Positions 46,486 to 55,459 of a stretch of 64,000 nucleotides of DNA are shown piece by piece (positions within the stretch are counted from its first letter, which is position 1; every line of letters starts with the position of its first letter). The stretch covers positions 1,157,484 to 1,221,483 of the forward strand of contig NZ_JAATOV010000001.1 of the NCBI RefSeq assembly GCF_011806425.1, read 5' to 3'. The translations under genes and the position numbers were made by a program. The DNA is from Thalassospira lucentensis (GTDB lineage: Bacteria; Pseudomonadota; Alphaproteobacteria; Rhodospirillales; Thalassospiraceae). The notes under the pieces were generated by a model. That model made no database searches and was not told the origin of the DNA. It saw only the letters and a program-made list of their open reading frames with translations.

Positions 46486-47934
46486 TTGATCGATTTTCGT
46501 CCTATTCTTTTCATCATTGGCATCCTGCTTTGCACGTTGGCGGTGGGCATGTTTGTGCCGGCGCTGGTTGATCTTTATTACGGTCAGTCAGACTGGATCG
46601 TGTTTTCGGCCGCATCTTTTGTGTCGCTGTTTGTTGGCGGCGCAATGATCATGATGAACCGCACGGAAAACCTGAAAATCAATGCGCGGCAGGCTTTTAT
46701 CCTGACGACGCTCAGCTGGCTGGTTTTGACGGCTGCATCCGCCCTTCCGTTTGCGTTTTCTGATCTTGATATGTCCTATACCGACGCCTTTTTTGAAGCG
46801 ATGTCGGGGATTTCCACCACCGGATCGACGGTGATTGTCGGGCTCGATACCGCACCACAGGGCATTTTGTTGTGGCGAGCACTATTACAGTGGCTTGGCG
46901 GGATCGGGATCATTGTTATGGCCATTGCGGTCATGCCGATGCTGCGTGTTGGTGGGATGCAGCTTTTCCGAATGGAAAACTCGGATAAATCCGATAAGGC
47001 GTTCCCACGCGCAACGCAGATCGCGATGGGCATCGCTGTTTTGTATCTGAGCTTTACCGCCCTTTGGACGATTATGCTTTGGTGGGCGGGAATGACACCC
47101 TTTGATGCGCTTGCACATGCGATGACGACGATTGCCACGGGTGGGTTTTCGACCAAGGACTCATCGGTGGGTCATTTTGATAGTGCCGCGATTGACGTCA
47201 TTATCACGCTTGGCATGGCGACCGGGGCATTGCCGTTTATTTTGTATCTTCAGATGCTGCGCGGTAAGGCAAAGGCACTTTTTGTCGATAGTCAGGTACG
47301 ATGGTTTCTGACCATTGCCTGTTCGATCATTTTGGCGATTTCTTTTTGGCATTCCGAAACCAACGCGGTCCCGTTCCTGACGGCGCTGCGCTATACGTCG
47401 TTTAATATCGTTTCGGTGATGACGGGGACCGGGTTTGCGACCACTGATTACGGCCTTTGGGGGCCGTTTGCGGTGACGGTATTTTTCTTTGTGATGTTTA
47501 TTGGTGGCTGTGCGGGATCGACCACATGCGGGGTGAAAATCTTCCGCCTGCAGGTTTTATATGAAATTGCCAAAGTTCAGCTATCACACATGCTGCGTCC
47601 GCATGGCGTTTTCATCGCGTATTACAACCGCAAACCCTTGTCAGAAGATGTCACTGAATCAGTGTTGAGCTTCTTCTTCCTGTTTGTGTTTTGCTTCATT
47701 GTATTGGCAGCGGCCCTTGGTGCGATGGGCCTCGATTTCATTACCGCGGTTTCAAGTGCGGGCACAGCAATCGCCAATGTCGGTCCGGGGCTTGGCCCCA
47801 TTGTTGGGCCATCGGGCAACTTTGCGACCCTGCCGGATGGGGCAAAATGGTTGATGTCGATCGGGATGCTGATCGGGCGCCTTGAAGTCTTTACCGTGCT
47901 TGTGCTGCTATTCCCCGCTTTCTGGCGGGATTAA
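46486..47934 (+). CDS. trkH: Potassium uptake membrane subunit TrkH (second copy)
   Basis: A 482-residue paralogue of the TrkH at 41790. The pore glycines are in SGISTTGSTV, TTIATGGFST, VMTGTGFATTDY and AIANVGPGLG, and the C-terminal FWRD is conserved. The two proteins align over their whole length but differ at many positions, so the duplication is not recent. The TTG at 46486 has AGAGG upstream; an ATG at 46468 is the alternative. The two copies are separated by asd and a diguanylate cyclase gene. Confidence 0.93.
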   Translation: MIDFRPILFIIGILLCTLAVGMFVPALVDLYYGQSDWIVFSAASFVSLFVGGAMIMMNRTENLKINARQAFILTTLSWLVLTAASALPFAFSDLDMSYTDAFFEAMSGISTTGSTVIVGLDTAPQGILLWRALLQWLGGIGIIVMAIAVMPMLRVGGMQLFRMENSDKSDKAFPRATQIAMGIAVLYLSFTALWTIMLWWAGMTPFDALAHAMTTIATGGFSTKDSSVGHFDSAAIDVIITLGMATGALPFILYLQMLRGKAKALFVDSQVRWFLTIACSIILAISFWHSETNAVPFLTALRYTSFNIVSVMTGTGFATTDYGLWGPFAVTVFFFVMFIGGCAGSTTCGVKIFRLQVLYEIAKVQLSHMLRPHGVFIAYYNRKPLSEDVTESVLSFFFLFVFCFIVLAAALGAMGLDFITAVSSAGTAIANVGPGLGPIVGPSGNFATLPDGAKWLMSIGMLIGRLEVFTVLVLLFPAFWRD

Positions 47935-47975
47935 AACCCGTCACTTTCATCAAGTCATTGTGTCGCGAAATTCAT

Positions 47976-48010
47976 AGACCCGGTCGAGCTTATCGTTCGT
48001 CCGGGTCTTT
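47976..48010 (+). terminator. Terminator after second trkH
   Basis: AGACCCGG (47976-47983) pairs with CCGGGTCT (48001-48008), followed by TTGCTTTT. It lies about 40 bases after the trkH stop. Confidence 0.7.
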
Positions 48011-48026
48011 GCTTTTCGTGAATTGA

Positions 48027-48079
48027 CAAAATAGGACAATTGACCTATTTCTTTGTTTTAGGTCAATCGTCCTATTTTG
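48027..48079. promoter_or_regulatory. Double operator and promoter of the TetR-YciI-tag operon
   Basis: Two 21-base arms (48027-48047 and 48059-48079) are inverted repeats with one mismatch, around an 11-base spacer. Each arm is itself a near palindrome with TAGGxC half-sites (AATAGGACAATTGACCTATT on the left), so two TetR dimers could bind. A promoter overlaps: TTGACA at 48023-48028, 17 bases, then TATTTC at 48046-48051. The TetR gene starts 50 bases later. Confidence 0.8.
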
Positions 48080-48129
48080 GGCGTAGGCAGATTTAACCGA
48101 GGCATGCAGGCAGCGTGCAGGAGTTTCGA

Positions 48130-48705
48130 ATGGCAACCGCGACGCGCGACCGGATCTTAGAAACGGCGGATCTTCTGTTCTATCAACAGGGGTTCGAGGC
48201 AACATCCTTTGCCGATATTGCATCTGCTGTCGGTATTTCGAGGGGGAATTTTTATCATCATTTCAAGACCAAGGACGACATCCTTGATGGGGTGATTAAC
48301 CGCCGTCTGGCCAACACTGAGCAAATGTTGGATCGCTGGGAGATTGAGGGAGATGATCCGGCGGATCGCATTCGTAGTTTCATTCACATTCTGATTTTTA
48401 ACGGCGAGAAAATCAGAAAATTCGGCTGCCCGGTCGGGACGTTGTCATCAGAACTGGCCAAGCTCAATCATGCCGCACAACCGAACGCCGCGTCGCTATT
48501 TACCTTGTTTAGAAACTGGCTGCGTCGGCAGTTCGAGCGGCTTGGATTTGCAGACAAGTCCGATGAACTGGCAATGCACATCCTTGGTCGTAGCCAGGGT
48601 GTGGCAACACTTGCAAATGCATTTAACGATGATGCGTTTCTGCGCCGTGAAGTTGATTTGATGTGCGCCTGGCTTGATGACCAGATCGGGTTGCTTCGCC
48701 ATTGA
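48130..48705 (+). CDS. TetR family transcriptional regulator
   Basis: A 191-residue repressor. The N-terminal helix-turn-helix is TSFADIASAVGISRGNFYHHFKTKDDIL (about 27-54); the rest is the all-helical ligand and dimer domain with CPVGTLSSELA, a pattern of the C-terminal TetR_C group. The ATG at 48130 has AGGAG seven bases before it. It is the first gene of an operon with YciI and tag and probably represses it through the double operator upstream. The ligand is unknown. Confidence 0.93.
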   Translation: MATATRDRILETADLLFYQQGFEATSFADIASAVGISRGNFYHHFKTKDDILDGVINRRLANTEQMLDRWEIEGDDPADRIRSFIHILIFNGEKIRKFGCPVGTLSSELAKLNHAAQPNAASLFTLFRNWLRRQFERLGFADKSDELAMHILGRSQGVATLANAFNDDAFLRREVDLMCAWLDDQIGLLRH

Positions 48706-48768
48706 TGACCAAACGACACATCATTGCATTACGCCACCATTATCAATGAACGATACAGGGATAAAACC

Positions 48769-49056
48769 ATGTTTGCGGTTTTTTTGAAGTTCGCTGAACA
48801 CCGGGCAAAAGCGCCGGAATTAATGGACGGGCATAAAGAGTGGATCAAGCAAGGGTTCGATGACGGGGTCTTTGTGATGGTCGGTAGTTTGCAGACGAAT
48901 TTGGGCGGTGCAATCCTGGCGCACGGGGTGACGCGTGATGACCTTCAAGCCCGCATCAAAAATGATCCGTTCGTCATTGAAGGCATTGTTACGGATGAAA
49001 TTTTTGAAATCACGCCGGCACGGGCGGATGAGCGTCTTGATTTTCTGATGGGGTGA
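48769..49056 (+). CDS. YciI family protein
   Basis: A 95-residue ferredoxin-like-fold protein. The family pattern is visible in HRAKAPELMDGHKEWIKQGFDDGVFVMVGSL and the later DPFVIEGIV. YciI proteins have a conserved His-Asp pair and no firmly established reaction. AGGGA lies upstream of the ATG. It is 63 bases after the TetR gene and three bases before tag, so the three are probably one transcript. Confidence 0.88.
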   Translation: MFAVFLKFAEHRAKAPELMDGHKEWIKQGFDDGVFVMVGSLQTNLGGAILAHGVTRDDLQARIKNDPFVIEGIVTDEIFEITPARADERLDFLMG

Positions 49057-49059
49057 CGC

Positions 49060-49668
49060 ATGACGAAAACCACAATTGGTTCAGATGGGAAATGTCGTTG
49101 CGCATGGTGTGATACGGCGCCGGACTTTGATGTTTACCACGATACAGAGTGGGGCTTTCCGGTGGCGGATGATCAGCGCCTGTTTGAGAAGATCTGTCTG
49201 GAAGGTTTTCAATCGGGACTAAGTTGGCGCACGATCCTGACAAAGCGGGAGAACTTTCGCGCTGCATTTGCCGATTTTGACTTTCACAAAGTCGCAAAGT
49301 TCACCGATCAGGATGTTGAAAGATTGCTGCAAAACGCGGGTATTATTCGCCATCGCGGCAAGATCGAAGCGGCAATTAATAACGCCAAGCGGGCCTGCGA
49401 GATGATCGAACAGGAAGGATCATTGGCCGCGTATTTTTGGCGGTTTGAGCCAGATGAAAAAGAAGTTGCCGTTCCGCAAACGATGTCGACATCCCCGACC
49501 TCTGTCGCGTTGTCCAAGGATTTGAAAAAGCGCGGATGGAAGTTTGTCGGCCCCACCACCATGTTCGCCTTTATGCAGGCGATGGGCTTGATCAATGATC
49601 ACACAGAGGGATGTTTTTTGCGCCCTAAAATCGATGAAATTCGCCGTTCATTCATCCGGCCAACCTGA
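49060..49668 (+). CDS. tag: DNA-3-methyladenine glycosylase I
   Basis: Base-excision repair enzyme that removes 3-methyladenine from alkylated DNA. 202 residues. The N-terminal RCAWCDTAPDFDVYHDTEWGFP matches the family start with one zinc Cys and His, and the catalytic-pocket stretch LEGFQSGLSWRTILTKRENFR is intact. The C-terminal NDHTEGCF gives the remaining zinc His and Cys. It follows YciI by three bases in the TetR-controlled operon, which suggests induction by some chemical stress. Confidence 0.95.
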   Translation: MTKTTIGSDGKCRCAWCDTAPDFDVYHDTEWGFPVADDQRLFEKICLEGFQSGLSWRTILTKRENFRAAFADFDFHKVAKFTDQDVERLLQNAGIIRHRGKIEAAINNAKRACEMIEQEGSLAAYFWRFEPDEKEVAVPQTMSTSPTSVALSKDLKKRGWKFVGPTTMFAFMQAMGLINDHTEGCFLRPKIDEIRRSFIRPT

Positions 49669-49903
49669 TTTCAAACCAGATCGATTTTGTCGTGCGGGAT
49701 GTTGTTTCTGGATCGTCGGATAGAGCGGGGGAGGACGATACCGAACCCTGGGTCAGGAGCGGATCGGGGATCGGGATTTAGGCCCGGTATCGCCCTAAGT
49801 CCCAAAGTGCCAAATTGGCAGTGAAAGTTAAAATCGGTTATTAATTTAAAATCGATAGATTAAATCTATTTATTCCGGGCCAGCGCATTGTTCATGCAAG
49901 CGA

Positions 49904-51376
49904 TCAAAGCGAAACCGGCAGCTTTACGCAAAATACAGCGCCATCTGGCCCGGTTGCCGCAAGACGCAGATCGCCATTATGAACCGCAATCAATTCGCGT
50001 GCGATGGCAAGGCCAAGTCCTGTCCCCCCTTCGCGGCCGCTACCGGCAAAGGGAACAAACAGGTTCTTGATTGCTTTTTCCGCCAAGCCCGGTCCGTTAT
50101 CGGCGATGACAACCTCGATAAGGTGCTCGCTTTCAGGCGGTTGATTTTGACCCTCTGGCGGCAGGAGGGAGATCGTTACTTCGTCTGCCCCGGCTTCCAG
50201 TGGGTTTCTGATCAAATTGCTAAAGGCGCGAAACAGCATTTCGTAGTCTGCTTCTAGCATCACCGTATCGGGCAGATTGATCTTGATCTGGGCGGTGCAT
50301 GGTTGTGTTTGTGCTGCTTTATCCCGCGGTGCGCCGTCCGTCAGCGGATCAGGCTTATGCAGCAAAATCTGATCGCGGACTTCTTCGATCAATTCGACAA
50401 GCGTGAATTTAACCAAGTCACGCGGTGGCGGCGTTTCGCGGGCAAAGGATAATGTTTGTTCACTGATATAGACAGCACGTTCCATCGAAGACAGCAGCCG
50501 GGGCACGACCGCGCGGACCTCGTCGTCCTGACTTTTGGCAAGCTGTTCGGTCATTAGCATCGATGTTGCCAAGGCGTTGCGCAGATCGTGGCTGATTTTG
50601 GTGGCCGCCGTGCCAAGTGCGGCCAGGCGTCTGCGTTGATTAAGCATGGCTTGCAGATCTTGCTGCATATTTGCCAGTTCCTGACGTGCCACACCGATTT
50701 CATCATCGCGATCCCCCGGATCAATGACAGCTGTTTTGTCCTGTGGGGTTTCGCGAAACCGGATCATATCCCGGGTGAGTGTCCGCATGGGGCGGACCAT
50801 CATGCGATTAAGTGCAAAATACACCAGTCCGGCGGTAAAGAACGAAATCATCAAAGACAGGCCCATCACCCGCCAGCCAAAATCACGCGTCGCTTTGGTC
50901 AGCGCCTTTTCGTGAACCAGAATTTCGATCTTAAAGTCCGGGGCCATCGATGGCATGCCGACCACGCGCAACATCCGGTTTCCGGTTTGGGTTAGGGTGG
51001 ATAAACCCTCGAACAAGGCCATCGGAATGGAAAAGCGGGTTAAATCGACATCTTTGTCGATTTTGGCGGGCATATCATCGCGTTGAAGCAGTAATTTGCG
51101 ATCCGCACGGCGTAAAATAACGGCTTCGATCCCGGCATTGGACAGTAATTCCTTTTCCAAATCATCGGGGATCATTTGATCGGGGGTGGCTTCAAGGGCA
51201 AGGGCCGCCAAATATCCGGAATCCAGATGGGATTCGAACCAATCAATGCGAAAACGCGCAACTGAGGGAGCAAAAACAAAGACTTCTGCAAGCATCACAA
51301 AACTGACGGTAAGCACCAATAAGCGTGCCGACAGTGATTTGGCCCAAGGGGGCAGTTTAAGATGCGGTTTTTCCAT
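49904..51376 (-). CDS. Sensor histidine kinase without adjacent response regulator
   Basis: A 490-residue membrane kinase. Helices lie near 16-38 and 170-190; the periplasmic part between them is about 130 residues. A HAMP linker follows, then the H-box ATKISHDLRNALA with phospho-acceptor H263 and the ATPase motifs NLIRNPLEAG, DNGPGLAEKA and GGTGLGLAIA. The gene stands alone, so its partner must be encoded elsewhere. The H-box SHDLRN resembles the HWE-independent group with a short dimerisation domain. Confidence 0.88.
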   Translation of the reverse strand: MEKPHLKLPPWAKSLSARLLVLTVSFVMLAEVFVFAPSVARFRIDWFESHLDSGYLAALALEATPDQMIPDDLEKELLSNAGIEAVILRRADRKLLLQRDDMPAKIDKDVDLTRFSIPMALFEGLSTLTQTGNRMLRVVGMPSMAPDFKIEILVHEKALTKATRDFGWRVMGLSLMISFFTAGLVYFALNRMMVRPMRTLTRDMIRFRETPQDKTAVIDPGDRDDEIGVARQELANMQQDLQAMLNQRRRLAALGTAATKISHDLRNALATSMLMTEQLAKSQDDEVRAVVPRLLSSMERAVYISEQTLSFARETPPPRDLVKFTLVELIEEVRDQILLHKPDPLTDGAPRDKAAQTQPCTAQIKINLPDTVMLEADYEMLFRAFSNLIRNPLEAGADEVTISLLPPEGQNQPPESEHLIEVVIADNGPGLAEKAIKNLFVPFAGSGREGGTGLGLAIARELIAVHNGDLRLAATGPDGAVFCVKLPVSL

Positions 51377-51443
51377 CGGCGATGTTAGTCAGAGACGCAT
51401 GAAAATGTACAGAGATACAGCGACATCGGCGCAGATAACGGCC

Positions 51444-52871
51444 TTATGCGAACTTTAACAAGAACAGAACGAGTTTTCGGGTTTTTTCGCTGAACAATTT
51501 CGGTGTGTACCACGCCCCGGCAACCCGTTTGGACAATTCGCCAAGGGTCGGGTACGGCGCAATAAACCCGGCCATCGCGCCGATTTTCATTTTCTGTGAA
51601 ATCGCCAAGGTCCAGATGCTAATCAACTCGCCAGCTTGGCGTCCGACAATGCCCACCCCCAAAATCTGACCGTTTGATTTTGTGATGACTTTGATAAAGC
51701 CCTGTTTTGCGTCTTCGGCCCGGGCACGGTCATTTTCCGAATAATCCCACGTCACGACCCGAATGGTGTCGCCGAATTTTTCGCGTGCAGCGGTTTCATT
51801 CAGCCCGACTTGGGCCAGTTCGGGGCTGGTATAGGTTACCCATGGCACGGCATCGTGATTGACTTTTGCCGGCAGACGAAACAGGGCATTTCGAATAACA
51901 ATGCCAGCGTCATATCCGGCCATATGGGTAAATTGCAGACCACCCGTCACGTCGCCGATGGCAAATATCTTTTTGTTGCTTGTTCTGAGACGTGCGTCGA
52001 CTTCGATGCCGCTGCGGTCAAATTTGATGTCGGCTTCTTTGAGGCCAAGGTTATCGACATTCGGTGCGCGCCCGGTTGCCAGCAAAAGGTGACTGCCTTC
52101 GATGGTGATCTCTGCCCCGTTATGTGTGATCACAACGCGGATTTGATCGCCATTTGGTTCGACCTTTTCGGTTTTGGCGTTTTCATAAAGGCTAATGCCA
52201 GATGCGTCGATTTCGGTGCGCACAACGTCAACCAAGTCTGGATCGTCTTTGGGCAGGATGGTTGCCATTTCAATGACAGTGACCTTGGCACCCAGCTGCC
52301 GGTGGGCCTGTGCCATTTCAAGGCCGATCGGGCCGCCGCCGACGATGATCAAATGATCCGGGCAGGTATTGTTCTCAAAGATGGTTTCGTTGGTGAAGTA
52401 TGAAACCGTGTCCAAGCCGTTAATCGGTGGCACAGCGGCCCGTGATCCGGTTGCGATAACAAACCGTTTTGCATGAATGGTTTTGCCGCCGGCAACAAGT
52501 TCAGTTGGGGACGTAAACTTTGCTTCGGCTTGAATGACGGTGCAGCCCAATTCTTCGAAACGAGCAACTGAATCGTGCGGTGCAATGCCCGCGATCACGC
52601 CATGGACATGTTCCATTGCCTTGGCAAAATCGACTTTAACCGGCCCAGCTGAAACCCCAAAACGCCCAGCGGTTCGGGCATTTTCCGCGGCATGGCCGGC
52701 CGCAAGCAACGCCTTTGATGGGACACATCCGGTATTAAGGCAGTCACCGCCCATCTTGCCCTTTTCAATCAGGACAACATCGGCACCCATTTGCACCGCA
52801 CCAGCCGCAACCGAAAGTCCGCCGGACCCGGCACCAATCACACAGATATCTGTTTTGATAACGTTATTCAT
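51444..52871 (-). CDS. FAD-dependent pyridine nucleotide-disulfide oxidoreductase
   Basis: A 475-residue flavoprotein of the mercuric reductase/lipoamide dehydrogenase group. The FAD loop is VIGAGSGGLS (12-21), the redox cysteines are C44 and C49 in GGDCLNTGCVPSK, and the NAD(P) loop is IIVGGGPIGLEMA. In lipoamide dehydrogenase the C-terminal base is the first His of HAHPTLSE; here the stretch is APYPTLGE, so that His is absent. It overlaps the TVP38 gene by eight bases. The substrate is unknown; mercuric and dihydrolipoyl reactions are not supported. Confidence 0.87.
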   Translation of the reverse strand: MNNVIKTDICVIGAGSGGLSVAAGAVQMGADVVLIEKGKMGGDCLNTGCVPSKALLAAGHAAENARTAGRFGVSAGPVKVDFAKAMEHVHGVIAGIAPHDSVARFEELGCTVIQAEAKFTSPTELVAGGKTIHAKRFVIATGSRAAVPPINGLDTVSYFTNETIFENNTCPDHLIIVGGGPIGLEMAQAHRQLGAKVTVIEMATILPKDDPDLVDVVRTEIDASGISLYENAKTEKVEPNGDQIRVVITHNGAEITIEGSHLLLATGRAPNVDNLGLKEADIKFDRSGIEVDARLRTSNKKIFAIGDVTGGLQFTHMAGYDAGIVIRNALFRLPAKVNHDAVPWVTYTSPELAQVGLNETAAREKFGDTIRVVTWDYSENDRARAEDAKQGFIKVITKSNGQILGVGIVGRQAGELISIWTLAISQKMKIGAMAGFIAPYPTLGELSKRVAGAWYTPKLFSEKTRKLVLFLLKFA

Positions 52872-53670
52872 CAATTGCGGCATCCAATGGGGCCTTATTG
52901 CTATTTTTGCGCAGCTTTTTATAGGCAACCGGAAGCATTGCCAAAACGGCAAGTCCGATGATCGGGGTCAGAATGCGCGGTTCGAAGATGACGCCAAGAT
53001 CGGGCGTTTTGCCCTGGTCAAACAAGGCCCCCAATCCATCGCCGATGGAAACATAAACAAACGTGCCGGGGATGATGCCGATGACTGTACCCAAGATAAA
53101 GGACCGTATTTTGACTCCTAAAAGCGCGGGAACCAAATTAACCAACCAAAATGGGAAAATCGGGATGAGGCGCAGCACCATCAGGTAGCTAAGCGCGTTT
53201 TCAGCAAAACCCGATTCCATCCGGCGAATGGCATTACCGGCCTTGGCATGCATCAGATCATACAGTGCATAGCGTGCGGCGAGATAAACAATCACCGCCC
53301 CAAGCGTTGCCGCAACCACCACGTAAGCCGTGCCCAACCAGACACCAAACATAAACCCGCCTGCTATCGTTAAAAGTGATCCGATTGGCAAGGAAAGTGC
53401 GACTGATACGGCATAAATCGCCATGAAGGTAATGACGCTAACCGCGGGGTTGTTGCTGACAAAGTCGCGCAAGATCAGGCGATTGTCGCGCAGCGTATCA
53501 AATGACAGAAAATCGAGAACACCAGCCGACCTCGCAATTGCCAAACCAGCCAGCAATATGGCGATCGGCCATAACTTGCGCCAAAGTGGCTTGCCGCCAG
53601 ATGCGGGGGACGGAGAATGTTTTGTGTCTTTATCAGCCAGATCAGGTGTCATTGAGCTTTTCGATGCCAT
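52864..53670 (-). CDS. TVP38/TMEM64 family membrane protein
   Basis: A 268-residue SNARE-associated/DedA-like integral membrane protein. It has about six helices; the family motif region reads LSLPIGSLLTIAGGFMFGVWLGTAYVVVAATLGA, followed by LRLIPIFPFWLVNLVPALLGVKIRSF and GIIPGTFVYV. DedA-superfamily proteins act in lipid flipping or transport. The ATG at 53670 has AAGGCG upstream. The gene overlaps the flavin oxidoreductase, a pair that recurs in Proteobacteria and suggests a shared role. Confidence 0.88.
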   Translation of the reverse strand: MASKSSMTPDLADKDTKHSPSPASGGKPLWRKLWPIAILLAGLAIARSAGVLDFLSFDTLRDNRLILRDFVSNNPAVSVITFMAIYAVSVALSLPIGSLLTIAGGFMFGVWLGTAYVVVAATLGAVIVYLAARYALYDLMHAKAGNAIRRMESGFAENALSYLMVLRLIPIFPFWLVNLVPALLGVKIRSFILGTVIGIIPGTFVYVSIGDGLGALFDQGKTPDLGVIFEPRILTPIIGLAVLAMLPVAYKKLRKNSNKAPLDAAIDE

Positions 53671-53859
53671 GCGTTTTACGCCTTTTGCATGAAGGGGTTG
53701 GCGCAAAGACCTATAAACAGGATTGCATTAATTTTTCCAACACTAGAACGAAATCGTGCCCAATGCTTATGAACTGCTTTCACCATTGCGTGAGGGCGGC
53801 GTTAACGTCGACATTGGCGTTTGTCGGGCCTATGCGCGAAACTGCGCAGGCAGAGGTTC

Positions 53860-53888
53860 TTGACCTTACGAAAGTCTGGTCGTATCGT
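53860..53888 (+). promoter_or_regulatory. metZ promoter
   Basis: TTGACC (53860-53865), 17 bases and TATCGT (53883-53888). The transcript would begin near 53895, just before the riboswitch. Confidence 0.55.
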
Positions 53889-53896
53889 CTTTGATC

Positions 53897-53950
53897 TTCG
53901 TGGGATTTGTCGACCGGCTTGCGACCACGTAAAAAATCGCTAAAGAGGGG
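53897..53950 (+). promoter_or_regulatory. SAM-II riboswitch
   Basis: S-adenosylmethionine-sensing RNA typical of alphaproteobacterial methionine genes. The P1 stem is CGTGG (53899-53903) with CCACG (53925-53929), followed by the pseudoknot strand with AAAATC and the conserved GCTAAAGAGGGG end, against the consensus GCTAAAAAGGG. GATTT after P1 can pair with AAATC. The position 95 bases upstream of metZ fits. A terminator follows at 53965-53997. Confidence 0.82.
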
Positions 53951-53964
53951 ATGCATGGCTTCGG

Positions 53965-53997
53965 CCCTGACCCATTCATGCCGGTCAGGGTTTTTTT
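53965..53997 (+). terminator. Terminator in the metZ leader
   Basis: CCCTGACC (53965-53972) and GGTCAGGG (53983-53990) around a ten-base loop, followed by seven T. It lies between the SAM-II riboswitch and metZ, so it is probably the expression platform. Confidence 0.88.
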
Positions 53998-54043
53998 GTG
54001 TCCGGATCACACCAATATGAACCGGGCATGTAGGAGCAAGACA

Positions 54044-55246
54044 ATGACGACCGATAAAAAGGCTTCCGATAACTGGCGCGCGGCCACCCGATCTGTTCGG
54101 GGCGGGACCGCCCGAAGCGGATTTAACGAAACATCCGAAGCCATCTTTATGAATTCCGGCTACGTCTATGAAAGCGCAGCCGAGGCAGAAGCATCCTTTG
54201 ATGGCAGCGGGCCCGAGCGCTTTGTTTATTCGCGTTTTGCCAACCCGACGGTTGGTATGTTTGAAGAACGCCTTGCCCTGCTTGAAGGGGCCAAATATTG
54301 CCGCGCAACGGCGTCGGGCATGTCGGCCGTCTGGAATGCCTTGATATCCTGTACGAAAGCGGGTGGTCGTGTCGTTGGTTCGCGTGCCTTGTTTGGGTCG
54401 TGCGAATTTATTCTGACGACGCTTTTGCCGCGCTTTGGCGTTGAAACCGAATTGGTCGATGGTACCGATCATGCCGCATGGGAAAAGGCACTGTCCAAAC
54501 CCGCAGACGCCGTGTTCCTTGAAACGCCATCCAACCCAACCCTTGAAGTCATTGATATCGCCTTTGTTGCCGATCTTGCACACAAGGCCGGTGCAAAGGT
54601 TGTGGTTGATAATGTGTTTGCGACACCAATCTTGCAAAAGCCGATGGAGCTTGGCGCGGATGTGGTTGTCTATTCCGCGACCAAACACATTGACGGTCAG
54701 GGCCGCTGCCTTGGTGGGGCGATCCTGTTTAACGACAAAGAATGGCATGACGAGCATTTGACGACCTTCTTGCGTCACACCGGACCAAGCATGAGTCCCT
54801 TTAACGCGTGGGTGCTTCTTAAGGGGCTTGAAACCCTTAATTTGCGTGTCGATCAGCACATTCGTAATGCAACGGATTTGGCTGATTTCCTTTCGGAACA
54901 GCCGAAGGTATCGCGCGTTATATACCCAGGACTTAAAAGTCATCCTCAGCACGAACTGGCGATGAAACAGATGTCAGGTCGCGGTGGCGGACTTATTGCG
55001 GTCGAGCTGGCGGGGGGGAAACAAGCAGCGTTCTCGTTGCTTGATAACCTCAAGCTGATTGATATTTCCAACAATCTTGGAGACGCCAAAAGCCTTGCAA
55101 CTCATCCTTGGACAACAACGCATCAACGCGTTCCAGCCGAGGATAAGGTCACGATGGGCATTACCGAAGGCATGCTGCGTCTTTCGGTGGGGCTTGAGGA
55201 TATCGATGACCTTAAAGAGGATCTGCTTGCTGCTTTGGCGGTGTAG
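54044..55246 (+). CDS. metZ: O-succinylhomoserine sulfhydrylase
   Basis: PLP enzyme of the Cys/Met metabolism family that forms homocysteine from O-succinylhomoserine and sulfide. 400 residues with the PLP lysine in VYSATKHIDGQGRCLGG, the PLP Tyr/Arg region FVYSRFANPT, the cofactor Asp in VVVDNVFATP, and the C-terminal LRLSVGLEDIDDL. MetZ is favoured over MetB by the riboswitch, by the SRFANPTV-GMFEERLALLEG region and by lineage; cystathionine gamma-synthase cannot be excluded from sequence alone. GTAGGAG precedes the ATG. Confidence 0.9.
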   Translation: MTTDKKASDNWRAATRSVRGGTARSGFNETSEAIFMNSGYVYESAAEAEASFDGSGPERFVYSRFANPTVGMFEERLALLEGAKYCRATASGMSAVWNALISCTKAGGRVVGSRALFGSCEFILTTLLPRFGVETELVDGTDHAAWEKALSKPADAVFLETPSNPTLEVIDIAFVADLAHKAGAKVVVDNVFATPILQKPMELGADVVVYSATKHIDGQGRCLGGAILFNDKEWHDEHLTTFLRHTGPSMSPFNAWVLLKGLETLNLRVDQHIRNATDLADFLSEQPKVSRVIYPGLKSHPQHELAMKQMSGRGGGLIAVELAGGKQAAFSLLDNLKLIDISNNLGDAKSLATHPWTTTHQRVPAEDKVTMGITEGMLRLSVGLEDIDDLKEDLLAALAV

Positions 55247-55459
55247 GGGCTGGCAAGATTTGTTGAACTATTTATCAAGCGGCTCGTACAAACAGTGCGG
55301 GCCGTTTTGTTTAGGACAATGTTTATGGCTGACGCAAAACCGATACGCAAATTGTGACACGCGTCTGGCGTTGTGGCGCTAGACTGGATACAAATGTGTC
55401 ATCAACCGTAATCTTGGCTGAGGAAGACGGACTGGAATTAAATTGGCCTGGAGAATTTC

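Noticed and set aside
51227..51240. Sequence GATTCGAACC, like a tRNA T arm
   Set aside because: It lies inside the coding frame of the histidine kinase and no acceptor or anticodon stem surrounds it.
53780..54952. Minus-strand open frame of 390 codons
   Set aside because: It is antisense to metZ and its riboswitch, and its translation is rich in Cys, Arg and Lys without family motifs.
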